A stretch of DNA of 64,000 nt from Macrostomum hystrix (taxonomy: Eukaryota; Platyhelminthes; Macrostomidae), in assembly GCA_950097015.1 (NCBI GenBank), contig CATNEN010000038.1, positions 12,890,001 to 12,954,000 of the forward strand, given 5' to 3'. Position numbers and translations under genes: made by a program. A model generated the notes under the pieces. The model ran no database searches. It was given only the letters and a program-made list of their open reading frames with translations, and was not told where the DNA came from. Shown here piece by piece: positions 20,780 through 30,948 of this stretch (within the stretch, counting starts at the first letter, position 1; each line of letters begins with the position of its first letter).

Positions 20780-23700
20780 ATTGGGGAGCAAGATTAGATT
20801 TTTCTTGGAAACAAGTCAAACTTGATTCGATCTAACACTAGTATAGGAATCAGTGAAATCATACCTTCTGCGACTCTTCCTGAATTCCTACATAGTCGAA
20901 TTCAGACATGCAAATTCGGTGTTAATTGTGAAAGTCGGTCAACCTAAGTTCAAGAAGCACTATTTATTTAGTTTGAAATCGAAGAACATTTTGGATGAAA
21001 TTAGCATTTCTTTGCCTAGTGGTACGAGATATACTTGCATCGTGAGTGAAAATTTTGCAGGGGTGAGTAATTTAGTTGGAAATGTTAAGAATTAAAGCAT
21101 TTATTTTTGCTGTTAAAAATCTTGCCTAGAGACTTGGTTCAAAGCATCGATACAGTTCAATGTCGAAATTTATTGTGAAACTTGTACGAAATAATAATTT
21201 GCGTCTTTGAAACTCAAAGACTTCAATGCAGACTGCGCTTCGATCAGCTCCATCTAACTGTTACATCAATATAAGACCATTCAGACACTGCAGTTCAACC
21301 TATATCTATGCAAACAGAATGCCTCTGTATCTTCGCAGTTGCTATGGAAACCAGACCGATGTGCCGCCATAAAAGAGTTTCTTATCTGTCAAAATACACG
21401 AAGAACAAACTCAGAGAAAGTTCGGGTGGAGGCAGATGACAGGAAGTCGTACAGGAACAATGTATGGCATTCCCTGCAGCAAACATAAAAGCGGTCTATT
21501 CGACGCCACGATCAAAGACTGCGAAATTCCACTAGCAAATATTGTTTCCGATCCCACAAAACTGAGGCCTGAGCAACAGTCTGCGTGGCAACTGCAGTGA
21601 GCTAATAAGCGATTTTAGTCATTAGCAAGCTGAGTGACCCCCTGAGATTCAGCAATCCTTTAATTATTGGCTAAAACTACCCCTATAGCTATACTCATGG
21701 CCTCCGTAGAGCATTCTGAGAAAATCGCCACATGGCTAATGAGCTGGGAATAGTCGTACAGGGATTCAACTTATTATACTTTTATTTGCCTCTGAAGTAT
21801 CATGCAGCTAGCTCTAATGGCAGAAATTTAGCAGCTCGAAATCATATCTTATCGCTAAGGAGCCTCTGACTAGCAGTGCATTCTGCAGATTTTAATTGTT
21901 CCTTGTGAATTTATCAAAAAGATTAATCGCTACATCTTTCTAGTTCATTATTTATACTACTTATTGTTTTCTTGGGGAGACAATTATCTCAATTCCAGGG
22001 ATCTAAGTTTATCTGAAACACATAAAAAGCACGGACGAACTGTACTGTTATAACTTTCAGCAACTAACTCCACAACTCATGACAAATTTTTCTTGTTGCA
22101 ATTCGACATTCTAATTGTGCTTGGTGTTATCGGCTGCGAAAAAAATTGTTATGAGGGCATTTCTGTCTGCTTTTGACAGCTTTAGCACTATAATACTATA
22201 TTATTATAATATTATATAGTGACGTAAGACGAAAGTAATATCATAAGCAACTACATAATAACAAAATTGACGATACTTAAAAAGATCGTAATTAGCCTTC
22301 AGCACACTGGAAAGAAACAATGAGACACAGATTGACTTAAAAGTAATTTAATTAAATGGGAATAGAACACCTGCTCAAACAAGCTGTTGAAAATTATCTA
22401 GGCATGTACTTACTAAGACACCTCGCTTTTGTTCATTGCCAGCAATTAAAAATATCTTTCTTTCAAAAATGAGTGTGCCTCAATTTTAGAGTCGTTCGGC
22501 AGTCAACGCTGCGGGTTGATTGCGTTTTGATTTGACAAGCCTGTTCAAACTCGGGTTGTAAAGCGTATCGGTTGTTTGTTGGCAGGTATTATACTGTGTG
22601 GCATTCGATCTATCTGCCCTGTCACTTGCCAGCCAATGGCAGACCGCGTGCCCCAGCCACCCCAAGATAAGGCAGCTAACAGGCGATGTCTGCTCTGCGC
22701 CTTCGATAGCTAGTCTTGAAAACTGCTGCAATATCAAGCCGAGCTCAATTTAGCGAATTCAGCTGTTTAAACATTTCTAACTTGTTACTTATAGTAGATA
22801 GAAATGAAGAAAATATTTTGTAACTCTTAAAGCTCAGAATATTTTCAAGAATTTTATCGAGGTCAGAAATGAACTAGATTACAACTTCAATATCATAACA
22901 AAAAAGAAGGTAAAATACGAATATAGTGTCTTTTTAAAGCATCAAAAATCTGATTTTCAGCTGTATTTATACTGTATTTATTCCATTTAAAAGCTTTGCA
23001 CAATCTGCAAATATTTTTGACCCACTGTTTAAAACCCTTGCACGTGCATTGATTGGATTGTACTCTTAGGTCTAATAACGAACGCTTACTAGCACGATTG
23101 TAACAATATTATCAAGTATGTTTAAAGCTAGCTTGAACCGAATGCACTTGTGCAGAAGCAAGTCCTGTTTGCTCCAGTTTTCTATTTTTAGCCAAAAGCG
23201 TGCGCGCCCGATTCAAGCGATGTGCTGCCCTTCCTTTCCTTGGTTTGGTCCAGCATGTACTTTGGACGACATTCCACTGACCTCAAGCGAACCCACGAGT
23301 GTAGATTTTTTACTTTAAACGGTTAGGAGGCCGATTCCATTGGGTACATGGCAAGGGGCAGCCACTGTACATATTGACGGGGAGAAAAATAAACGGGTCG
23401 ACAAATAGTCAATAGAGATAACACGGAGGGGTGAGACCCAAGAGATAAGACGGAGATAAAGAGATGAGATAAGGGATATGAGAAAAGATAGAGATAAGTC
23501 AGGTAAGAGAGAAGACACAGAGGTGAGGGAGCGATGAGACATATGAGAGTATAGGTATTGCATGGGGTTTATTTGCTGTGGTATAAAGGATCGTCAATAA
23601 TAAGTGGCTATAGCCAAACAGACAGTATTATTGATAATACGAAGTATTTACAAGCAGCATTATTAGCATAAGTTACGAGCGTAGCATTGTAGGAAGTCCT

Positions 23701-23860
23701 CTGACCCGGAGGAATCAAGCCGAAAAAAATTATTAAAGGTTTAGTTATACTCGGAAATTTTGAGATATTCAGTCCGTAATATTCAGTCCGTAATATTCAG
23801 TCCGAGAATTCGAGTCAGAAACAACGCTCGTAGTCTGATTGAAATGAGCATGGACATCTT
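20780..23860. other. long spacer with weak exon candidates
   Basis: A plus-strand frame at 20853-21065 runs to a GTGAGT donor, with residues NILDEISISLPSG that faintly recall a doublecortin-type fold. A plus frame at 21376-21598 is open for 75 codons. Neither is supported enough to call. An imperfect AT palindrome is at 22192-22220, a purine-rich GAGATAAG stretch at 23395-23535, and ATATTCAGTCCGTA occurs three times at 23764-23805. Confidence 0.3.
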
Positions 23861-23864
23861 TGAG

Positions 23865-25390
23865 TCATGCCAGGCCGCGTTCGATGACTGGCAGCACTCC
23901 GTTCAGCAGCTTCTGCCAGACGGCGCGTTGCTGGTCGAAATGCTCGCCCAGCCGATGCTGCAGAACCAGCATCAGCACCTGGTTCATGTCCTGTTCGGAT
24001 GGAACATCACATCACAGAGACTCAGCAATACATTTTTATTGTCAGCTTATCCCTGATAGAACTATCAAGGCGAGGGAAATTTCCTTCTCGACTATTTCTT
24101 TGCTGCACCCGAACGGAGCAACGCAAGCACACGAAACTCATGACCACGGGCCAACTGTTTTGTGCCTTGCTTATAAAGGTTGAAACAATAATCAAATAGC
24201 CAGCTCTTCAGACTGTCGAGATATTCAACGGTTCTGGCTGCTGGTCAGATTTTTCCCATGAGCGCTAGTAAATTTCGTACACCCCCTTATGAGCGTAAAT
24301 ACATTGTTACCACTGCGCCTCAGTGCGGCCTTGCCAGGCTTTCATATTTTATCAGCATGTCACCCGAATGTGCCTGCATCATCTCCGTCTCCGTCAACTA
24401 AGTACATGAGAATTAATTACTAATTACATGAGAATTAGTTACTAATTATATAATGCAATTAATGACTAGTTAAATGATTATTAATGACTAATTACGAGAG
24501 AATTAGTTACTAATTACATAAGAACTAATTACTGATTACATGAGACTTTTGTTACTAAATACATGAGAATTAATTAGTAAATACATGAGAATTAATAAAT
24601 TACATGAGAATTAATTATTAATTTCATGAGAATTAATAAATTACATGAGAACTAATTACTAATTACATGAGAATTAATTACTAATTACATGAGAACTAAT
24701 TACTAATTACATGAGAACTAATTACTAATTACATGAGAACTAATTACTAATTACATGAGAATTAATTACTAATTACATGAGAATTAATTACTAATTACAT
24801 GAGAATTAAATACTAAATATATGAGAATCATTTAAACGTAAATTGCTTCTTTTGCGACTAAGATTTGAACTCCTAAAACCTCTTGGTCAGAGATCTGATG
24901 CTCTAACCCCCCTCCCTCTTCAGTAAAAAACATACCCTTCCCAACCCCGAAAATTTAACGCACCTCGAAATGCTGCACTCGGAGTTGGCGGCCCTGGTGT
25001 GTTGAACCGATCATCTCAAAGGCGCTGGCACAGACGTCAATGTCGTCCAGGTTCTGAATGGCCGCCTCCAGCGTGTTCACCATACGCATGCCGTGCGCCT
25101 TCAGTCGCGGATGCCCGCTCAGCTCCTGAGTGGACCGACCAGCGAAGTCACGGAACAGCAGCTGGTGCTCCGGGTGCAGATCAAACAGCCTGCCTTGGTG
25201 ATTGAGACCGAAGAGATTTCGAGGACAACTCGGTCACTGTGGACTCAGAGTAAAACTAAAACTACTACAAACAACTATAATCAACGCCCTCTCACGTGAG
25301 GAAAATGTCCACACCGAGCTGCTTCTTGTCCTTTGTGGCTTCAGCCCAGCCGCTCAGAATGACGCTGCGCTCCTCGGTCGTAAGCAGCAT
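23865..25390 (-). CDS. globin, 148 residues, 3 exons
   Basis: Exons 25390-25296, 25189-24964 and 23990-23865 join in phase to 148 residues, the normal length of a single-domain globin. The B helix has SGWAEAT, the CD corner has LLFRDF with the invariant Phe, the E helix has LKAHGMRMV with distal His64, NLDD precedes the F helix, and IGSTHQGRQLRVQHFE carries proximal His96. The H helix has VWQKLLNGVLPVIERG. The introns fall after codon position 2 in helix B and between codons in helix G, the two ancestral globin positions (B12.2 and G7.0). Function is oxygen binding or redox chemistry; there is no signal peptide, so it is probably intracellular. ATG at 25390 gives the expected short N-terminus. 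Confidence 0.92.
24405..24830. repeat. AT-rich 22-bp tandem repeat in globin intron 2
   Basis: About 19 degenerate copies of ACATGAGAATTAATTACTAA with a short end, most regular between 24640 and 24810. It fills the middle of the 973-bp intron between globin exons 2 and 3. Confidence 0.88.
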
Positions 25391-25394
25391 ACTC

Positions 25395-25995
25395 TTTCCT
25401 GTGGTTCTCCTTCGGTTGCTTCAACCCAATGTTGCTGGTTATGACCAACCAAGGTGGGCATAACAGGAGTTATTATAAGCGTTGCATTCTGATCTCTGCT
25501 CATTGGCTGCAACGCTGTCTTCAATCACGTGATTAGCATTGCTATTTGACGTAAAGAGTATACTACTGACTGCTCGGCCAAGTAGAGTCGGACGGACATC
25601 CATAAAAATACAAAAAGCAACATCGTGTTATAATCTTAAATGCATAAAAAAGACTTTTCTTTTCAGTTCAAAAATTTGTAGTTGTTTGTACTCGTATAAA
25701 GTCATTTGTACGAGTATTAAAGTAACAATTAGCTTGACACAAAAGAGTAGACATTTTATAACTTACTAGCTTTTTTTTGCCCGTTGTTTTTGGGGCAGAA
25801 ATTTAAAGCAAAGCAGTAAGCAATTCACGTCTCTGTATTAACTTTATAGTGAAGGTCACCATTTAAATATTTACTGCATTAATGAAAAGTGAAGAGTTTG
25901 TTCAATGGCGTTTTAAGTAAAAAATAAGTGAAAAGTTTGTCCAAACAGCCCCCTCTTGATTACTTCTTTAGAATCATGTCTCTTAGCCACTCCTC
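25395..25995. other. 5' flank of the globin gene
   Basis: No gene or clear promoter element seen. The sequence becomes AT-rich after 25540. Confidence 0.3.
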
Positions 25996-26003
25996 TATAC
26001 AGT

Positions 26004-26273
26004 CAGTGGCAGATCCAGGAATTTTGTTTTGGGGCGGTCTGTCAGGGAAGCGCCATGAGAATCACAGAGGGGGTGCCAGCAGCCGAAAAAGGGCGCCAGG
26101 AGCCAAGAACGCCAGCGGCTGAAAAACGGGGGCCAGCGGCTGAAAAAGGGGCGCCAGCGGCCGAAAAGGGGCGCCAGTGCTGCGACTGGCGCCCCTGGTG
26201 GGGGCATCTTATTCCCATGATTAAAATTTAGGGGGGCGACTGCCCCCCCGCCCCCCCCCTAAATCTGCCTCTG
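26004..26273. mobile_element. hAT-like non-autonomous element (MITE), 270 bp
   Basis: Terminal inverted repeats CAGTGGCAGATCCAGG and CAGAGGCAGATTTAGG are flanked by a perfect 8-bp target duplication TATACAGT at 25996-26003 and 26274-26281. Eight-base duplications and CAGxGGC ends are hallmarks of the hAT superfamily. The interior has no transposase; it carries a short tandem repeat of GCCAGCGGCTGAAAAAGGGG type and a perfect hairpin GGGGCGCCAGT/ACTGGCGCCCC around 26165-26195. Intact duplications suggest a recent insertion. Confidence 0.9.
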
Positions 26274-26281
26274 TATACAGT

Positions 26282-28021
26282 ATGCATGTACACGCGTATA
26301 CATAAGGAAAATAGCCATGGCATAACAATAACAATGTCAAAGAAACAAAATTAAACTGTTTCAGAGTTCAGAGTTAGACAGGTCAAGGTCAATTCGTGAC
26401 TACTTTTCTATTAATTGCTTGCGAGTCACCTCAAGGCCTGGGGATACACCACATTCTTCGTTCATCCCCTTGGTGCGAAAATGAATAGGCCAGCTGGAGT
26501 TCCAACACGGGAGCAGGCGACATAAAGCTGCCCATGCGAGAAGCAAGGAGTCTCCAGGTTGATGCCAGCCACCTTCAGCGACTGTCCCTGAGCCTTGTTA
26601 ATAGTCATCGCAAAGCACACTCTCACAGGGAACTGCAGTCGCTTGAACTGAAATGGCAGGTCCGTGGGGATAATTGGAATCCGGGGAACGAACACAGACT
26701 CTCCTCTGCCAGATCCAGTCATTATCGTGGCCTCAATCACGTGTGGGAAGAGCCGCCTGACTATCAGTCTGGTGCCGTTACACAGCCTTGGCGCATTCAG
26801 GTTGCGGAGGAGCATAATTGGTGCCCCAACTTTCAGCTGCAAGTTGTGCGATGGAGTTCCAGGAGGATCTAGAGAGTTCAGAAACTCAACAGGATACTCC
26901 ACAGCGGTGTCATCAGTCAACGTTGTATCAATTGACTTGTAGGTGAAAACTGCACCTGGCAACTCGTGAAGCAGTTGGTAGTTAATTTCGTTGGCGGCAT
27001 CATTTCTAGGACACAGAATTGCCCTCTCTGACAGCCCGGGCTTCGGCGCCCGGGGAAGGGAGGGGGTGGCTGTAATAAAATTTGGCCCGCAGAGTGGCGG
27101 AGGGGAGTTGGGGCATAGATAAAGTATACATAGATTCCACCCCTACCCCCGCGGAGTGTCTAAATTGTGACCATCACTTTATTCACTGCGCTCCTATTGG
27201 CTGGGCCACGCTATGCACATTGAGTCCACGTGTATACTTTATCTATGTTCGGCGCCCGGGGAAGGGAGGGGGTGGCTGTAATAAAATTTGGCCCGCAGAG
27301 TGGCGGAGGGGAGTTGGGGTGGCTGTCCTCGGAAAACAAAAAGTGACTCACTTTGAGATGATGCAGCTTTGCTCTGGATTGAGTTGAGATGTTCAAAATT
27401 GACAGCATTGTTGGAAAACATTTAAAGTGTAAGTGGATCAAATTTGGAGAAAATCTGACAAAGTGGGGCGACGATATGTCGACTTTATCTATGGTTGAAA
27501 GGAAGGCTTTCGCGCCAGCCAATGAGAGCACGGTGAGTTTTATGGTGGTCAAAGTTTGGACACGAGCGTGTGTACATTCTGGGCAGGGGTGGAATCTATG
27601 TATACTTTATCTATGAGTTGGGGTGGCTGTCCTCGGAAAACAAAAAGTGACTCACTTTGAGATGATTCGGCTTTGCTCTGGATTGAGTAGAGATGTTCAA
27701 AATTGACAGCATTGTTGGAAAACATGTAAAGTGTAAGTGGATCAAATTTGGAGAAAATCTGACAAAGTGGGGCGACGATATGTCGAATTGAGTGATTTTT
27801 TGACGATTTTTGAGCAGTTTTTTGCACTTTTGAGCAGGAAGGAAATTATTTTTCGGGAATTTGAGTAGCCTATTGCACTCAGCGTAGGTGGTTTTAGGTA
27901 TGTGCAAAGTTTCGTGCGATTTGGTTGAGCGGTTTCGGCGTCTATAAAGACAAAAGGTTGCACACACACACACACACACACACAGACAGACAGACAGAGT
28001 TTTCACTTTTATATATATAGA
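26282..28021 (-). mobile_element. decayed Helitron fragment
   Basis: The 5' end, in minus sense, is TCTATATATATAAAAGTGAA at 28021, inserted after an A as Helitrons do (A|TC). It is followed by CTGTC repeats and a (TG)n run. The only protein remnant is the end of the helicase domain at 26430-27030. Between 27030 and 28010 there are internal duplications: 27042-27115 with 27247-27320, and 27314-27483 with 27618-27787. The 3' CTRR end and hairpin were not located; the left limit is set only by the MITE. Confidence 0.75.
26430..27030 (-). pseudogene. Helitron Pif1-like helicase, C-terminal fragment
   Basis: The frame reads ERAILCPRNDAANEINYQLL, then LKVGAPIMLLRNLN, MTINKAQGQSLK and GQLYVACSRVG, the last motifs of Pif1/Helitron superfamily 1 helicases. 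A TGA at 26462 replaces a sense codon: the same frame continues TKNVVYPQALR and then stops near 26430, where Helitron helicases normally end. The N-terminal replication initiator and most of the helicase are missing. Confidence 0.85.
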
Positions 28022-28089
28022 TTGTTGTCGACCAGATTAGGAAACAAATTTGCTGTGGCACGCCATTAAAATTCATATGAAACAATTTG

Positions 28090-28205
28090 AAGGTAGTGGC
28101 GGCTTATGGGGGCTGCAGCCTAGAGTTTAGAGTGTCGGAACCACAGCTAAAAATCGGGGGTTCGGTTCCTGACTCCACTGGAACATATAGCCCTATTTTT
28201 GCTAG
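28090..28205 (+). repeat. tRNA-derived SINE head fragment
   Basis: GGGGGTTCGGTTCC followed by TGACTCCACTGGAACA closely matches the B-box region and following bases of the SINE in the ERAL1 intron (46273-46250 reversed). The A-box part is diverged. Confidence 0.5.
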
Positions 28206-28309
28206 TGTAATAAAGTATTATTATTATTGTTATTATAGCCTATAGCTCAAATTGAAGCTTTTAGCTCTTTTTGAAATATTACGCGCTTTCGACAAGCAAT
28301 TGTTTTTTA

Positions 28310-28580
28310 TTTATTACAGGTTTGTAGACTTTGTGAATTAGAATATCGGGAGTGTGGTGTGAGGAATAAGTGGACCTACTGTCCATGAAAAACTAATCTG
28401 GTCAAAATATCCAAGAATTTTTATGTAACAGCGGATAGTTTGAGTGGTCTAACTGAGTATTTGGAATTGGAAAAAAATAAACTTTCTACTAGCGAGGAAG
28501 CTTTGCATATTTTCCAGCACCACTTCTGCGCGTGCAGCACCAGACAAGGTACTAAGATCAAGCTTGGATGCTACGAGTGA
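28310..28580 (+). pseudogene. Cys-rich coding remnant of unknown origin
   Basis: After a good acceptor (TTTATTACAG) the plus strand reads VCRLCELEYRECGVRNKW, then TYCP, a TGA, and continues in the same frame for about 62 more codons (for example NFYVTADSLSGLTEYLELEK) to a stop near 28580. One nonsense codon, probably from CGA, interrupts an otherwise protein-like frame. No family recognised; it may be a transposon remnant. Confidence 0.35.
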
Positions 28581-28584
28581 ATTC

Positions 28585-30090
28585 TGCTGCTTGATGGGCG
28601 GGATTCGCCCATAGGCCGCTATTCTACCTTTGTCAAAGCTGCATTACGACACTTTTGCAGCAACCTGGGTCGGACACAGACCCATCATTTCAGTAGTAGC
28701 AGCGGTTGGAGATGAACATTGATGATGAATTGAGGAAGCTGGAAGTGGTCGCTCGCACCAACTCAAAGATAAAAAAATCAACAACAAAATTTGAAACAAA
28801 GACTCAGAAAGATATGAATTGGATACTAGATTGGATTGGAAACTAGTCTCCGCTTCGGCGCTGCTCCGACAGATCATATCTGGCAGCACTCCTTCTGCCA
28901 GACGGCGGAGTCTCCGAAGAGAGCACAGCTTACTGACTCTGACTACAGGCGCCTATCTAGACCACTCTTTACCAGAGGCGCACTCCCAAGACGCGGAACG
29001 CTGATACCTAACTGACGAGCAGATTGTGGTCGGGAACGTTGCTGGGTAATCTCACGCTTAGAGCGCGGCTCTCTTGCTTATCACTGAGGTGGGGGCGAAT
29101 CGGACGGTCTAGGCTCCGAGTACAGGAGTTTTTACAGACAGGCCGAAAACGCGGTTTTATTTTGTAGAACGATGAGAACCCCTAATTATGGTGATTGGCG
29201 TGGCGGCTGTCAGGCTGGCAGCTGGAGCCTGGGTGGAATTCACAGCAGAATTCACCGGGGTAGAAATCAGCAAGGCTGGGTCCCAATTTGATTGGCCGGT
29301 CCCAATTTGATTGGCCGGTCCCAATTTGATTGGCCGGTCCCAAGTTGATTGGCCGGGTCGTATTTCTATTGGCCAGGGCTTCAGCCAAGGGTAGAGTTGG
29401 CGGGGTGGTATGCGTCTGCCCACCTCGCTGCCCCGGACCGGCTAGGCGTAAATTTCTGACCTCTAGATTAGCTGAACTGTTCTAAAAATAGATACTGACA
29501 AAACAAAACACACATCGCTATATTTTAACAATAAATTTGGACTAAGCACTTTTCCAGACGGTACAAAAAACTAAAATAAAAATTCTAAAAGATGCTCACT
29601 CTACATCAACATGCATACCTACATTTTGCCTGATTTATTGATTGAGTAAAGTTTCAACAAACAGCATAATTAACAAGAATAGATAAAGGTGCGAGGATCG
29701 AGCAGAAAATATTCATGTACTTATGTATATGAGTATATATCATAAACGATTCCTTAGTCAATACAGTAACAAAATATCCATCAACTGTGTTGTTATTTGT
29801 ATCAGTAAATTACTGATTTTGAGAACAACTGGTAGATTTCTGATTATGGTTTTTAGTCATATTAAATAATAAATAATAATCATAAAAAATAATACGGATG
29901 GAAAAGGGTGGCCAGGGTAGAGAATATTAATGAGATTTGCGAGAAAATTGTTAGAAAGTTTCATTGAGGATGTTGAAAAAGTTGTACAATGTTCCGCATT
30001 TGCCTATTGTTTACGTAATGTTTCCGTAAACGTTGCGCTTCAAGGCTGGTGACAATAATTTGAGTACAATTAAGTCAGAAAAAGTTTCCT
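28585..30090. other. spacer
   Basis: No gene supported. GC-rich, possibly transposon-derived sequence at 28830-29130, the 19-bp repeat at 29279-29357, then AT-rich sequence to 30090. Confidence 0.3.
29279..29357. repeat. 19-bp tandem repeat, 4 copies
   Basis: GGTCCCAATTTGATTGGCC repeats at exact 19-bp spacing (29281, 29300, 29319, 29338). The ATTGG/CCAAT words give one CCAAT-box-like site per unit. Confidence 0.9.
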
Positions 30091-30093
30091 CTA

Positions 30094-30948
30094 TTAATCG
30101 ATTTTTAGTCTCGTATGCCTTTCAGTTTCGCTTGTTTTGAGAATGATTTTACCTGCGGTCTGCAAAAGCCACCACGACAGCTGGACAGGCTTATCCTCTT
30201 GCCGATATTTTTCATGAAAGCAGCTCGTCAAGATGTAGTTAACGATAGGAATAAATTCAACAAGGTCCATTTCCGCTCCATACTTGTCAAGCAACAAGCA
30301 AAGGCTTTGAACGAACCAACTGCCGTTAAAAATGTTACGAACGCTGGCGTCACCTGGTAGAGTCGAGTGAGAAATAATCATGTCCGGGTAGATACCGATC
30401 GACCCCTTAGATCTGTCTGAAGTATTTTTAGCATCTTTATCGTTATCTCTGCACGACTGAAATATTACAAACTTCTTACGGCCTTGCAAACCGTCATGCA
30501 AAGTTTTTAAAATAATGGTCTCAGGTACTACCTGATCGTCGCAGCCAAAGACCTGACCATTGCAACCGTGAGACATTATTGCTACAACACAGGCGTCTCC
30601 GTGATCTTGAGCGTTCGCGAATTGTTTAACCGCTGGTTGAATTTCATTAGCGATGAGATTTGACCTGACTGATACTTTGTACCCAAGCCGTGTCAGACTA
30701 TCTGTGAGCCTCTGACAGTCGCTCTGGCTCCCGCGTCTTATGTCGCTGAGCTTGGTGAATACAATGTTATTGATGATTAAAGCCCGCGCTGCTAAACCTA
30801 CTTCAGCCATAGGAACCGGCTCTTTCTTAGGAAGCCAAGTTTCTCGCATGCTAGCAGTGCTGAAGAAAGGCTTTACACCACAGTTTTGGATTAAGTTTTC
30901 ATTAATTTTATTTTTCCACTCTGGGCTGCTGTCATTGTTTATAAGAAT
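30094..30948 (-). CDS. caspase catalytic module (His and Cys intact)
   Basis: A continuous frame with p20 core ALIINNIVF, LTRLGYKVSV, the catalytic His in VVAIMSHGCNG (His94 counted from the ATG at 30849) and the catalytic Cys in VIFQSCRDN (Cys133, in place of QACRG). The p10 part has SHSTLPGDASVRN and GSWFVQSLCLLLDKYG, the substrate-groove strand. The family cleaves proteins after Asp in cell death and immunity. If translation starts at 30849 the protein is 251 residues with almost no prodomain. The same frame is open upstream to a TAG at 30951-30949, beyond which it continues into another caspase-like module. The linker between Cys and p10 (DKDAKNTSDRSK) has candidate Asp cleavage sites. 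Confidence 0.85.
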   Translation of the reverse strand: MLINNDSSPEWKNKINENLIQNCGVKPFFSTASMRETWLPKKEPVPMAEVGLAARALIINNIVFTKLSDIRRGSQSDCQRLTDSLTRLGYKVSVRSNLIANEIQPAVKQFANAQDHGDACVVAIMSHGCNGQVFGCDDQVVPETIILKTLHDGLQGRKKFVIFQSCRDNDKDAKNTSDRSKGSIGIYPDMIISHSTLPGDASVRNIFNGSWFVQSLCLLLDKYGAEMDLVEFIPIVNYILTSCFHEKYRQEDKPVQLSWWLLQTAGKIILKTSETERHTRLKID

